A stretch of 57,002 nucleotides of DNA from Prevotella sp. (GTDB lineage Bacteria; Bacteroidota; Bacteroidia; Bacteroidales; Bacteroidaceae), in contig JAFUFD010000085.1 of assembly GCA_017470055.1 (NCBI GenBank), positions 1-57,002 of the forward strand, read 5' to 3'. The notes under the pieces were generated by a model that ran no database searches, was not told the origin of the DNA, and saw only the letters and a program-made list of their open reading frames with translations. This document shows positions 18,663 to 28,095 of the stretch, one piece after another. The stretch's first letter is position 1, and each line of letters begins with the position of its first letter. Made by a program: the position numbers and the translations under genes.

Positions 18663-19658
18663 TCAAATGTATTTTACTATATAATGCCTCAATCTCCACC
18701 TCCACGAATTGAAAATTATCAAGAAGCAGAAGGGTGGCATTGTTGAGAGGTAAAAGAAAAAACCGCAACTTGTCTTCAACACCCCATTATATATTTTTCT
18801 TGACATCTTCCAAAATACAAGCCATTGTTTCAGCGAGTGGGATTGGCTAAGTTGAAACATACAATTACACAGGAAATTAGCCAAGTATCTACAATAATTC
18901 CGACCAACTGGTTTTTCAGATTTAACCATGTCATCATAAATGGCTTGCGCAGTCAACAAGTGCCACTCTACACGTTTTTCGATATAAGAACTTGAACGAG
19001 ATGTCGTGGAACTATTCGCATTAATATAATAAAAATAAGTACCTCTATTAGTAAAAGCAGCAGAACTCGTCCTTTGTGAAAGAAAATATATCCAATACAG
19101 GTCTTCACAGTTTGCTATACCTTCTGGAAAATACAAGGAATTATTTACCAAAAAAGAGCGCCTGATGAGGCGATTCCATACTGTTGTTACCGTGTCAAAT
19201 AGTATCAACTTCTCCAATTCATCCCTACTATTACAATACTCAGGAACCTGGCGGTGGAAACGATGAGTAACAAGACAGCCTGTTCCCTTTATAGTGTTAC
19301 CTTGTACAAAATCTGTATCAGGATGCTTCTCTGCAAGGGCTACAAGCGTCTCAATGCAGTCTGGTGTAATGGCATCGTCACTATCCATGAATAACAGATA
19401 GTCGCCCGTCGCTACGTAAACGCCAGTATTTCGGGCAACTCCCTGTCCCTGATTATGTATGTGACTTATAATCTTGAAAAGAATTGGTCCTTTATACTCT
19501 TTGATATATTGCTCTGCTTTTTCAATACTATTGTCTGTGCCACAATCGTCTATCAGCAAACACTCAAAAGGTGGGTAAGTTTGCGCACATACAGAGTCTA
19601 TGCACCTGATTATGTATTGACTGACATTGTAAACAGGAATGATAATACTTATTTTCAT
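18663..19658 (-). CDS. Family 2 glycosyltransferase
   Basis: 331 residues with a GT-A fold. It starts MKISIIIPVYN, with nucleotide-sugar motif DDCGTDNS (37-44), NQGQGVARNTG (69-79) and the metal-binding DSDD (92-95). The C-terminal ~60 residues contain a hydrophobic, aromatic stretch (FFFYLSTMPPFCFLIIF) suggesting membrane association. It is a clear paralogue of the next gene upstream, with the same ending (WRWRLRHYIVKYI versus WRWRVRNYIIAKI). With the flippase it forms a three-gene cell-surface polysaccharide unit. Acceptor and donor sugars cannot be told. Base use is more AT-rich than in the flanking glycosidase operons. Confidence 0.9.
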   Translation of the reverse strand: MKISIIIPVYNVSQYIIRCIDSVCAQTYPPFECLLIDDCGTDNSIEKAEQYIKEYKGPILFKIISHIHNQGQGVARNTGVYVATGDYLLFMDSDDAITPDCIETLVALAEKHPDTDFVQGNTIKGTGCLVTHRFHRQVPEYCNSRDELEKLILFDTVTTVWNRLIRRSFLVNNSLYFPEGIANCEDLYWIYFLSQRTSSAAFTNRGTYFYYINANSSTTSRSSSYIEKRVEWHLLTAQAIYDDMVKSEKPVGRNYCRYLANFLCNCMFQLSQSHSLKQWLVFWKMSRKIYNGVLKTSCGFFFYLSTMPPFCFLIIFNSWRWRLRHYIVKYI

Positions 19659-19663
19659 GATGA

Positions 19664-20656
19664 TTATATTTTAGCGATTATGTAATTGCGCACTCTCCAA
19701 CGCCACCATCTAAAAGCGGTCAATATGCACAATGGTGGCATAGTGCAAAAGAAAAACAGGCTTCGATAGAGAGTTATTTTTTTACGAGCATCCCAGCCCA
19801 TCCGAAGCAATCGTATCCAGAATGAACTCCACTTGCTGAGAGAATAAAAAGAAACAAGAAGTTGCATATAGTTGATGAATGCATCCGCAAAATACTGGCG
19901 CTGGTATGTACTTGTTGATCCGTGTAGTTGCAAGTCCTTAAAAAAAGCATCTATGATAACTCCATGACTATGAATACGGCTTGCCATTGCTGCTTTTGAG
20001 TTCATAATGCTATCCCCATTGTGGTAATAATAGTATGTCCCCTCGTTGGTGAATGCGGCTTTCTGAGTATGTTTTGCCAGAAAGAAGAGCCAATAAACAT
20101 CTTCATGAACTATCCCTACGGGGAAAAACAATCCATACCGAATGATAAAAGACCATTTAATAAGTCTATTCCATGAATTATATATTGTAGCAGACAATAA
20201 GATGTAATCTAATTGCTCACGACTTGCGACACACTCTGGAACTATTTCCCTAAAATGGTGATTTTCCAACCCCACTCCATCATTATTTATATTTCCAAGT
20301 ACAAAATCTGCATCTGGATACTTAACAGCCAAATCTGTAAGAATCTTTATGCAGTCTGGTGTTATTGCATCATCACTGTCCAAGAAATAGATATAGTCTC
20401 CTGAAGCCACCTCAATTCCAGTATTACGTGCAACTGAAAGACCTTGATTTGCTGAATGAGAAAAAATGGTGAAACGTATTTTCCCTGTATAACTTGCTAT
20501 CCATTCCCTTGCTATGTATATACTGTCATCTGATCCACGATCATCGACTAACAGACACTCCATATCGCCGGTATATGTCTGTGCAGCAACAGAATCGAGA
20601 CATCGCTTGATATAGGGAGCAACGTTGTAGACTGGAATAATGATACTTACCTTCAT
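19664..20656 (-). CDS. Family 2 glycosyltransferase (paralogue of the downstream gene)
   Basis: 330 residues, GT-A fold: MKVSIIIPVYNVAPYIKRCLDS, VDDRGSDDS at 37-45, NQGLSVARNTG at 70-80, LDSDDAITPDC at 92-102. The C-terminal hydrophobic segment SLFFFCTMPPLCILTAF probably anchors it to the inner membrane. It shares length and motif spacing with the gene 5 bases downstream, so the two arose by tandem duplication and presumably add successive sugars to a lipid-linked glycan. The gap to the flippase is 3 bases. Confidence 0.9.
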   Translation of the reverse strand: MKVSIIIPVYNVAPYIKRCLDSVAAQTYTGDMECLLVDDRGSDDSIYIAREWIASYTGKIRFTIFSHSANQGLSVARNTGIEVASGDYIYFLDSDDAITPDCIKILTDLAVKYPDADFVLGNINNDGVGLENHHFREIVPECVASREQLDYILLSATIYNSWNRLIKWSFIIRYGLFFPVGIVHEDVYWLFFLAKHTQKAAFTNEGTYYYYHNGDSIMNSKAAMASRIHSHGVIIDAFFKDLQLHGSTSTYQRQYFADAFINYMQLLVSFYSLSKWSSFWIRLLRMGWDARKKITLYRSLFFFCTMPPLCILTAFRWWRWRVRNYIIAKI

Positions 20657-20659
20657 GGG

Positions 20660-22189
20660 TTAATGCCTAATGATATTAATAATTCGTAGAGTAAATTGCC
20701 TCATCCCTTTGTTCGTTACATATAGAAGCATATAGGTTAAAGAGGCATAAGCAATAAAGGCTGGGAGAAGGCGGAGCATTTGCGCCAGATTGTTTTCTGA
20801 CGCATTTGGAATAAGGAGATTGCATCCCACAGCACACAAAAGCAGTATGAGGATGAGCCATGCATACTGTGCATAATAGATCACCGAAGAGGTCTTGAAC
20901 CCATAACGGAACAAGTAATAGGGTTTCCATAAAAGTACTATCAGTACCAGACTGAGATTACTGCCAAACAGGATTCCATTCAATCCCCACAGATAGCCAA
21001 ACAGGATAGAGCCACCAAAATTAATGATAGCCTCAACTACTGGTGCCCACACGTCGGCAAACAACTGATAGGCATCTTTAAACGAATCAATAATGCTGCG
21101 CGACAACCGTATAAATGCTCCAACAAGTATCAGTAGCAGGGTTTGTTCTTCCAAAAGATAATCATTGCCAATCCACAAACAGATGAAAGGTGACATGAAC
21201 AGATAGATAGCATAGCAAGCAAGTGCTGCAATCCATAAGCGGGAAGCCAATAATTCCCAAAACACCGCAAGTGTGTGCTGTTTATTGTTTTCTGCCACAA
21301 GACTGCCAATGGATGCACTCATGCCTGCAAACACGACACCTACGGAGGTCCACACATAACCAACTATAATCATATAGTTGGCGTAATGCGTCACCATGGA
21401 AAGAGAAACATACGCATAGATGACAAGCGGAGTGGTCTGCTCTAAAACGAAAGTTGCTAACTTATGGACAAAGAGTTGCTTGGTCATTACAATCAGGTGA
21501 TGATACTTGTTCAGCAACTCTCTGCCTTTCACTCTTGATTGATGTAGCCAGGGATATTCTTTCTTCAGTACTGCATTGATGACAAAGACTGCCACAACAT
21601 TTCCTACAAACGTCCAGAATAGCCATCCCCAGATGCCCCAATTGAGTACACAAAGACTGAAAATCTGAAAGACCATGATGGCATAGCGCACAACGTGCAT
21701 CCATGGCTGTAGTTTGTAATTCTTTTGGTCAGCACTGATAAGCACCTGACGGTAGTTCCACCAATAACTTGTTAGCGTGCCAAACAAGAAAACAACAAAC
21801 GAAGAATAGACATAGGCAAGTCCACAATCGGTATCGGGGAAGATGAAGGGCAGCAATGCCATGACTACAACGCCTGCAAAGAGAATCAGCAGTGCAACGC
21901 GGCGGTAAAGCCACCCTTGAACGGAAATAATCTCACAGATAGTCTCTTGGTCTTCCTCATGAATGAACCTATAGAGAGAGGTCGCCATGGCAACTCCGAT
22001 TCCCAGTTCGGCAAGGTTCATAAAACTCAGAATGTTACCTAACGTAGTGTTAAGTCCTAGTATTTCTGCACCCAGATAGTCAAGGAAAATCTTTCGTGAG
22101 TAAAAGCCTACAACGATTTGCACCAGAAAAAGCATTAGCGACATTCTGGAGTTCTGTAAGGTCCTCTTAGTGCGAGAAGCCTCACGCAT
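20660..22189 (-). CDS. Wzx-type polysaccharide flippase
   Basis: 509 residues with about 12-14 hydrophobic segments, beginning LFLVQIVVGFYSRKIFLDYLGAEILGLNTTLGNILSFMNLAELGIGVA, which is the N-terminal signature of MATE-superfamily polysaccharide transporters. It would flip a lipid-linked oligosaccharide across the inner membrane. It is the first gene of the minus-strand operon (flippase, GT2, GT2). No polymerase or initiating transferase gene is present, so this is only part of a capsule or O-antigen system, or it decorates an existing glycan. A 0.5-kb structured leader lies upstream. Confidence 0.9.
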   Translation of the reverse strand: MREASRTKRTLQNSRMSLMLFLVQIVVGFYSRKIFLDYLGAEILGLNTTLGNILSFMNLAELGIGVAMATSLYRFIHEEDQETICEIISVQGWLYRRVALLILFAGVVVMALLPFIFPDTDCGLAYVYSSFVVFLFGTLTSYWWNYRQVLISADQKNYKLQPWMHVVRYAIMVFQIFSLCVLNWGIWGWLFWTFVGNVVAVFVINAVLKKEYPWLHQSRVKGRELLNKYHHLIVMTKQLFVHKLATFVLEQTTPLVIYAYVSLSMVTHYANYMIIVGYVWTSVGVVFAGMSASIGSLVAENNKQHTLAVFWELLASRLWIAALACYAIYLFMSPFICLWIGNDYLLEEQTLLLILVGAFIRLSRSIIDSFKDAYQLFADVWAPVVEAIINFGGSILFGYLWGLNGILFGSNLSLVLIVLLWKPYYLFRYGFKTSSVIYYAQYAWLILILLLCAVGCNLLIPNASENNLAQMLRLLPAFIAYASLTYMLLYVTNKGMRQFTLRIINIIRH

Positions 22190-22694
22190 GACTATAATGG
22201 GTACAAGATACCCTCTCTGTTATTAGATTTGCTGGCATGTCTGGTCGGACGCTTTACAAAATCTAAGTTAAACCACGATGTTTTTCCACGGGCATAAAGA
22301 AAGCGTATGCTCCTCCTGGATTCATCCCTAAGTTCAGGTAGCGTCCGACCAAAGATTTTACCTCTTCTGTGAAATGAAAGGAAGAGATACGCCTATCAGG
22401 ATAAGCGTATCATCATTCCTCGGGTTCACAGAAATGTTGGTCGGACATTAATTTCGAACTTAGCCCCTTTGGAACTGAATACGTTAATTCAATATAGCCA
22501 CAATGTCTGTTAAAAGCCTCCTATGGGCTTTATGCTGCAAAGATAAGAATTATTTCTGAAACAAAAAAGAAAAAGGGGAAAATTGTTTGGGGTTTAGATT
22601 TCTTGTAAGCGAAAAGTGTAAATAGGGTTTTACATATTTTGTCTGAATATGGTAAATCTAATTCTGCATATACCAAAACCGTCCCCATCATCCA
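22190..22694 (-). promoter_or_regulatory. Structured leader of the flippase operon with inverted repeats
   Basis: No gene seen in 505 bases. A possible minus-strand -7 box, TATCTTTG, is at 22545-22538, with no well-spaced TTTG. Downstream of it are a long hairpin (TTCTGTGAA 22365-22373 with TTCACAGAA 22425-22433, and inner GATACGC 22386-22392 with GCGTATC 22405-22411) and a 12-bp inverted repeat TGGTCGGACGCT (22242-22253) / AGCGTCCGACCA (22340-22351). A third TGGTCGGAC lies at 22438-22446. This could be an attenuating leader, or an old invertible element. Confidence 0.5.
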
Positions 22695-24254
22695 TTAATT
22701 GAAATAGACGTATAGTCCTATCATTACCACCGCCAAGGCAATCCATAGCCCAATGGCAAGTCTCGACTGGCTCTCATGTACGGGAGCCGGTATTTCGTAG
22801 ACGGTCTTGTCTTTGTCCGTCAGACTGATCACTACCATCGAGACAACAAGAATGACAAATAACTCAAACGACAATAGCATGAAGTGCGGCCAAGGGAACT
22901 GAAGCCATTCGGGCGGCCATAGATAGAGGATACCGACGGTCAGGCAGAAAATGGTACCAACGGTCAAGGCAAAGTTGGCGGCACGTGTCGTGGTGCGTTT
23001 CCAGAAAATACCAAGGACGAAAACTGCCGCCATCGGGGGAGCGATGAAGCCCAGAACACTCTGGAACACATTGAAGAGATTGAGCCCTTTGATGGCATCA
23101 ATGGCAATGGTGAGGACGATGGCAAGGGCGGCACCGATGATAGTAACCAAACGTCCCACAAGGTTAATCTCCCATTGTGGAGCACCAGGTTTGAAGTTCT
23201 TGACGTAGACATCCATGGTAAATACGGTGCTTAACGCATTGAGCGCAGAGCCTATCGTGGATACCAGACATGCCGTCAGCACGGCAAACACCAAGCCTAC
23301 CATTCCCACAGGAAACAGGTTCTCCACCATCGTCAGGTATGCCTCGTCGGGATTCTCCAGTGTGGGGAAGAGGGCAAAGCAGATAATACCTGGCAGGATA
23401 TACAGGGCGACATCCAGAATCTTCAACCATCCCGTGAAGTTAGTACCCAGTTGTCCCTCTCGTAAATCCTTAGCGGCAAGGACAGGTTGTACCATGCTCT
23501 GGTCAGTACACCAGAACCAGATGCCCATCACTGGGTAGCCGAGGATAATAGGTAACCAAGGGAATGCCTCGTCAGTGTTGGGCTTGAACATCACCCAATA
23601 GTCGGCAGGAACCTTGGCGACCAAGGCAGAGACACCTCCAACACGGTCAAGACCGATGATGACTAATGTAAGTGAAACGACAATCAATAATACCATCTGG
23701 TAGACATTGGTATAGGCGACAGCCTTCAGTCCTCCCAGCATCGTGAAGAAGGCGGAGATGATCAGCAAAACCAATGCTGACATCCACATGGGAATATCGA
23801 ATACCTGACGGATCAGGATACCTCCGGCAAAGAGTGTCAGGGCAAGCCAGGATATGATGATGGTGACAATGGTATACCAAGCGAGGATATTCCTCGTAGA
23901 CTGTCCGAAGCGCAATCCCATGAACTCAGGCAGTGTATGCACCTTGGCCCCTAAGTAACGGGGAGCAAAGACAAAGGCAAGCAGGGCAATGAACACAAAG
24001 GCATACCACGCATAGTTGCCGGAGACGATACCTGTCGTGAATCCCGCTGAGGCAGAAGCAATCAGCATGGAGGGACCGACATTCGTTCCCCACATGGAGA
24101 AACCGATATGGTGCCAGCGCAGGGAGTGCTCTGCGAGGAAAAGGGAACCCTCTTTCTTTCGTTTGCTACTTGCCCATACGCCGATGGCAAGTAGGATGAT
24201 GAAATAGATCGCCAGGATCATCCAGTCTAAGGAATGCATGTAATGTGTATTCAT
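22695..24254 (-). CDS. SSS-family sodium:solute symporter
   Basis: 519 residues with about 13-14 membrane segments, starting near LDWMILAIYFIILLAIGVWASS and ending in a final helix (LWIALAVVMIGLYVYF). The family signature region is visible: WGTNVGPSMLIASASAGFTTG (54-74) and TACLVSTIGSALNALSTVFTMD near 310-331, as in sugar SSS carriers. It imports a solute with Na+ across the inner membrane. The ATGA overlap with the GH31 gene upstream in the transcript suggests it brings in the GH31 substrate, perhaps a small alpha-linked disaccharide released from RG-II. The specific sugar is not known. Confidence 0.9.
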   Translation of the reverse strand: MNTHYMHSLDWMILAIYFIILLAIGVWASSKRKKEGSLFLAEHSLRWHHIGFSMWGTNVGPSMLIASASAGFTTGIVSGNYAWYAFVFIALLAFVFAPRYLGAKVHTLPEFMGLRFGQSTRNILAWYTIVTIIISWLALTLFAGGILIRQVFDIPMWMSALVLLIISAFFTMLGGLKAVAYTNVYQMVLLIVVSLTLVIIGLDRVGGVSALVAKVPADYWVMFKPNTDEAFPWLPIILGYPVMGIWFWCTDQSMVQPVLAAKDLREGQLGTNFTGWLKILDVALYILPGIICFALFPTLENPDEAYLTMVENLFPVGMVGLVFAVLTACLVSTIGSALNALSTVFTMDVYVKNFKPGAPQWEINLVGRLVTIIGAALAIVLTIAIDAIKGLNLFNVFQSVLGFIAPPMAAVFVLGIFWKRTTTRAANFALTVGTIFCLTVGILYLWPPEWLQFPWPHFMLLSFELFVILVVSMVVISLTDKDKTVYEIPAPVHESQSRLAIGLWIALAVVMIGLYVYFN

Positions 24255-26524
24255 AGGGTAATGCCTTTAAAGTTGTGTGTAATGGTGATATCAGTAGATT
24301 GTGAGAGATCCATATCGTCGGTGGAGTTGACATCATGCGGGTACGTCTTGATGACAGTGTCAGGACGAACAAAGACGGGCATCTGGTCGAGGGGCACCTC
24401 CACCTGATAGTACCAGCGACCGCCCTCCAGGCGCTCACCTGTCAGGAAGTTGACCCATGTTCCTTCGGGCAGGTAGATATCCCGACGGTTGTCTGCGTTC
24501 ATCACAGGGCATACCAGCAGTTCATTGCCGAAGTAGTACTCATCGTCGATATGCCATACCTGACGGTCGTGAGGATGGTGGAACAGCAATGCCTGAACGA
24601 GAGGAAGACCACTCTGGCAGGCAAGTTCAGACTGTTCTACGATATAGGGAAGCAGGCGATAGCGGAGTTTCCACCAACGCTTGACAATCGGGGCAATCTC
24701 TGGGTAATGCCAAGGCTCTCGCTTACAGGTGCCATGATAGCGCATATTGGAGGTGAACACTCCAAACTGGGTCCATCGCACATAGACTTGCTCATCAATG
24801 GGGGAGTTCATGAAGTCGGGCGTGGAGTGGAATCCAGGTACGTCATGACTCCAGAAAGCGAAGCCAGAGAGCCCTAAGTGGAGTCCGCCTTTGAGAGAGC
24901 CCGCCATACCAGCCCATGAACTCTCGCTGTCGCCACCCCAATGGAGAGGGTAACGCTGGCAGCCCGCCCACCCGGCACGTGCCCAGATAATACCGTCGCC
25001 AGTTACCTCACGGGTCACCTCATAGGCTGCTTTCTGGTAGAGCAGGGCATAGATGTTATTCAGTCTCTCTGGTGTCGACGCATGGTATTGGTGATCCATG
25101 TGGATATTCTCTCCGAAGTCGGTCTTGATACACTTCACCCCCATGTCCAGCAGCGGCTTCAGTAGAGTGTACTTATACCAGTCGGTTGCCTTGGGATATG
25201 TGAAGTCAATCGTTCCCGCATAGTCGAGGGCGGAGAAGTTGGAGGCTCCACCTGTTGATGTGTCCTCTTCCTTCGTCGGTTGACTGATATAATTGTTCTG
25301 CTTTGCCTCCTCCAACTGCTCGGCGCCTTGGGCGATATAAGGCAGTTGCCAGAGGGACACCTTGAAACCTTGCTCCTTCAGTCTGCTGATGAATGCCTTG
25401 GGGTCGGGGAAACGCTCAGGGTTGAATTTCCATTCGCAGAGCCAGTCTGTACGGAACCAGCCTGTATCGAGGTGAATGACATCACAGGGATAGTGCTCCT
25501 CTCGCAGACGGTGACAGATGTCCTCCACCTCATCAGCGGAGAAATAGGTCATACGACTCATCCAGATACCGAAACTCCAAAGGGGAGGCATGGCAGGAAA
25601 ACCCGTCAGCATACGATATCCTCTCAGAATCTCCTCCGGGTTCTGTCCCCCTATGAGGAAGACATCCAGCGTAGCACGGTCGCACATAAACTGCACACTC
25701 CTTGCGCTATGGTCAGCGAGGGATAACTTGCAGTAGTCGGAGGTGTGGTAAAAGACACCATACATGCGACTGGACAGGTAGAACGGGATGTTCTTATAGC
25801 AGCGACGGTTGTTGACACCCTGTCCGTCCTGGTTCTTCAACTGGAACGTCTGTCCGCTCAGGTCCATCTTACGGAACCGCTCGCCAGTACCCACAAAGTG
25901 CTCGTCAGCGTCACATCTGAAGGAGATGGTGGCTCGCTCAGGCTTTGGGGCTGTAACAGTGTCGCAACATAAGGAACAGAAACCGAGCGGCAGGGCATCA
26001 TAGCGGGGTGGTGAGAAATGGTCGTCGCTGAGGGCAACAGGCTTAGAGGTGTCACCATCAGGATAGAAAGTGATAAACGGTGCTGGTTGCGGAGCAGGCA
26101 GGAGGTCGCTCCAATGGTCGAGGCGAGGGGTTTCCAGATTAATGGTGGCGACTTTCTTGTCATTCGCTGCGACAATGTCGCAGTATACGGAACCATGGAG
26201 ATGGAGGGGCTGGCGCTTCACGGCTGGTGCCATCTGTAGCATCTCGTCATGATCCGTCATCTCGTCATCCGTCATCGTCGTAAACAAGCGGATGATGTTA
26301 GGCTCATAGGAACGGATGATGAGGTCATAGGTCTGCTGGGGAGTCTCTGTGTCAGGCTCCATATCCTCTTGATGTCTCTGCTTCTGGTAAGGGATGGTGA
26401 TGATGATATCCCCGTCACGCTCTACAACCTTTGTGGGCGCATAGGCTTTCCACAGGCTCTCGTCCCGCTGTAGGGTCGGGTCAAAGTCCATGAAGTCAAA
26501 AAGATAGTAGTTAGTTTGTTTCAT
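24251..26524 (-). CDS. GH31 glycoside hydrolase, cytoplasmic (alpha-xylosidase-like)
   Basis: 757 residues with no signal peptide (MKQTNYYLFDFMDF), so predicted cytoplasmic, unlike nearly all other hydrolases here. The GH31 barrel carries nucleophile Asp469 (IKTDFGENI) and acid/base Asp532 (HWGGDSESSW), with HLDTGWF at 351-357 and a beta-sandwich N-domain. The KTDFGE form is typical of alpha-xylosidases of the YicI group. RG-II chain A carries an alpha-xylose on fucose, so an imported Xyl-containing disaccharide is a plausible substrate. It lies between the beta-helix enzyme and the symporter, overlapping both by 4 bases. Confidence 0.8.
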   Translation of the reverse strand: MKQTNYYLFDFMDFDPTLQRDESLWKAYAPTKVVERDGDIIITIPYQKQRHQEDMEPDTETPQQTYDLIIRSYEPNIIRLFTTMTDDEMTDHDEMLQMAPAVKRQPLHLHGSVYCDIVAANDKKVATINLETPRLDHWSDLLPAPQPAPFITFYPDGDTSKPVALSDDHFSPPRYDALPLGFCSLCCDTVTAPKPERATISFRCDADEHFVGTGERFRKMDLSGQTFQLKNQDGQGVNNRRCYKNIPFYLSSRMYGVFYHTSDYCKLSLADHSARSVQFMCDRATLDVFLIGGQNPEEILRGYRMLTGFPAMPPLWSFGIWMSRMTYFSADEVEDICHRLREEHYPCDVIHLDTGWFRTDWLCEWKFNPERFPDPKAFISRLKEQGFKVSLWQLPYIAQGAEQLEEAKQNNYISQPTKEEDTSTGGASNFSALDYAGTIDFTYPKATDWYKYTLLKPLLDMGVKCIKTDFGENIHMDHQYHASTPERLNNIYALLYQKAAYEVTREVTGDGIIWARAGWAGCQRYPLHWGGDSESSWAGMAGSLKGGLHLGLSGFAFWSHDVPGFHSTPDFMNSPIDEQVYVRWTQFGVFTSNMRYHGTCKREPWHYPEIAPIVKRWWKLRYRLLPYIVEQSELACQSGLPLVQALLFHHPHDRQVWHIDDEYYFGNELLVCPVMNADNRRDIYLPEGTWVNFLTGERLEGGRWYYQVEVPLDQMPVFVRPDTVIKTYPHDVNSTDDMDLSQSTDITITHNFKGITL

Positions 26525-28005
26525 TGTTTGAATATGAGGTTAGGACCAGGGTGGTTGTCGCCAATCTCGTCACGACGAATCAGTCGGTCTTCTGTTTTGT
26601 TATTCTCTATGGTGAAGCCATCTGTCCGTGCATCGAGATAGATGCGGAAACCACGGTTGTTGGTAGCGTATGGGGCTGGATAGGGCTGGCTGATCTCATT
26701 ATCCCTGATGCTGGAATCCGGTTGGTTGGATAAGGTGTAGATGCCACCAGCATCGTATAGTTGACGGGCATAGTCGCTCACCTTATTATTGATAATGTGA
26801 TTATTCCGCATGCCTGTGTCAAGGGGTGTCCATCCCCAGCCGATGCAGATGCCACTGTAGTTGACGTGAGAAATATCATTTTGGGCTATGACGCAGTCAC
26901 GCACGTAGCCGCAACTGATGGCGACGGCTCCCCAGTCCTCGTTGGCGGCATTGTAAATGGTGTTATGCTTGATGAGCAAACGTTTCCATTGCGAGGCAAG
27001 GTCGTTATAGGGACGATGCACCTCACGAGGACTTTCTGCAAAAGAGCCTGCCATGATTGCCGTTCCACCGATGTCTTCGAATGTGCAGTTCACAATAGTG
27101 CCATGATTAACACTTTCAAGGTCGAGGGCAGTACTGCCCAAGTGCTGAAATCGACAGTTTTTAAAAAAGATTGTCTGGGCATTGCGAACAGTGACAGCAG
27201 CGGTGGGTCGTTCTATCCATGCTTGGTTCTCCAGTCCTTCATCCCAAGGCAGTCCAGGACTCTCCTTCAGTTTATAGGCATCAATAAGTGGGAAACCGCC
27301 TTGCAGGGTGACGTGTCCCTTATGTAACGGACGGTTCCAACAGGTATTTTCGAAGGTGGTTTCCTCGAATTTGACGTAGTCGGCACCGTCGACGATGACC
27401 AGTTGTTCCACTCCATCCCGCTGTTCTGTCGTTCTCAAGAGAAAGGAACTATTGCCCTTTTCCCCACCGATGACAGGCTGAGGCCAAGGGTGCTCAAACT
27501 CCAAGCGACTCTCAGGCTCCTTGAAAGAGACAATCGTCTGGTCGCCCCGCACCTTCATCTCTTTGACTCGAAGAATGGCCATCGCCCAACGCTGATGCAC
27601 TACCATTTCCAGATTCTTGGTATCCAGGACCTCCTTCGGGGGTGTGGGAATGGTGATGGTACGATTGGTAGTGTTGAAATCTATCATGCGCTCCATCCCT
27701 TCCTTGGGGAAGAGTTGCCTATGCCGTTGGCGTATGTCACCATAGAGCGTCCCTCCACGGATAGTGGTCCATGATGCGTTTTTCCCACTATCCTCAGGGC
27801 GCAGGAACAAAGGCTCGTTCATAAAGTGACGACCTTCGATGATGATGGTAATTCCCCACTCACATCGTGGGTCATTGGTACGTCGCCATTCACGTGCCTG
27901 TCGTAAGGCATCGTGAATACTCTCACCCTCCCTGACGACAATCTCACCTGCATGAGAGATATTGGCGATAAGTAATAGAAGAATACAGGTTAGTGTTTGT
28001 TTCAT
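26521..28005 (-). CDS. Secreted right-handed beta-helix enzyme (GH141-like)
   Basis: 494 residues with a signal peptide (1-19, ...NISHA). The fold is a parallel beta-helix: successive coils such as VTVRNAQTIFFKNCRFQ, LDLESVNHGTIVNCTFE, and GICIGWGWTPLDTGMRNN followed by LYDAGGIYTL. The GWGW and DAGGIY motifs are those I associate with GH141, whose RG-II member BT1002 is an alpha-L-fucosidase; related beta-helix hydrolases and lyases cannot be excluded. It is the first gene of a three-gene unit with GH31 and the symporter, divergent from the UroD methyltransferase gene. Confidence 0.6.
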   Translation of the reverse strand: MKQTLTCILLLLIANISHAGEIVVREGESIHDALRQAREWRRTNDPRCEWGITIIIEGRHFMNEPLFLRPEDSGKNASWTTIRGGTLYGDIRQRHRQLFPKEGMERMIDFNTTNRTITIPTPPKEVLDTKNLEMVVHQRWAMAILRVKEMKVRGDQTIVSFKEPESRLEFEHPWPQPVIGGEKGNSSFLLRTTEQRDGVEQLVIVDGADYVKFEETTFENTCWNRPLHKGHVTLQGGFPLIDAYKLKESPGLPWDEGLENQAWIERPTAAVTVRNAQTIFFKNCRFQHLGSTALDLESVNHGTIVNCTFEDIGGTAIMAGSFAESPREVHRPYNDLASQWKRLLIKHNTIYNAANEDWGAVAISCGYVRDCVIAQNDISHVNYSGICIGWGWTPLDTGMRNNHIINNKVSDYARQLYDAGGIYTLSNQPDSSIRDNEISQPYPAPYATNNRGFRIYLDARTDGFTIENNKTEDRLIRRDEIGDNHPGPNLIFKQ

Positions 28006-28095
28006 ATTTTAAAGACGTGAAGAACCTTGAAATGTCACCACTTTGGATAGTGACAAAGCGGTAGTTTTGTCGTCTTTAATGAAAAAAGGGAACAG
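28006..28095. promoter_or_regulatory. Divergent control region between beta-helix and methyltransferase operons
   Basis: TTAAAGACG (28009-28017) and CGTCTTTAA (28071-28079) form a perfect 9-bp inverted repeat around the 90-base gap, and a smaller GTCAC/GTGAC pair lies inside. TAGTTTTG at 28062-28069 fits a plus-strand -7 box; a TTTG at 28042 is spaced only 16 bases away, so the promoter call is weak. There is no room for a cobalamin riboswitch. Confidence 0.4.

Noticed and set aside
28006-28095. Cobalamin riboswitch in front of the methyltransferase genes
   Set aside because: The gap is only 90 bases and shows no B12-box-like sequence; the fusion gene has no leader since it is inside an operon.
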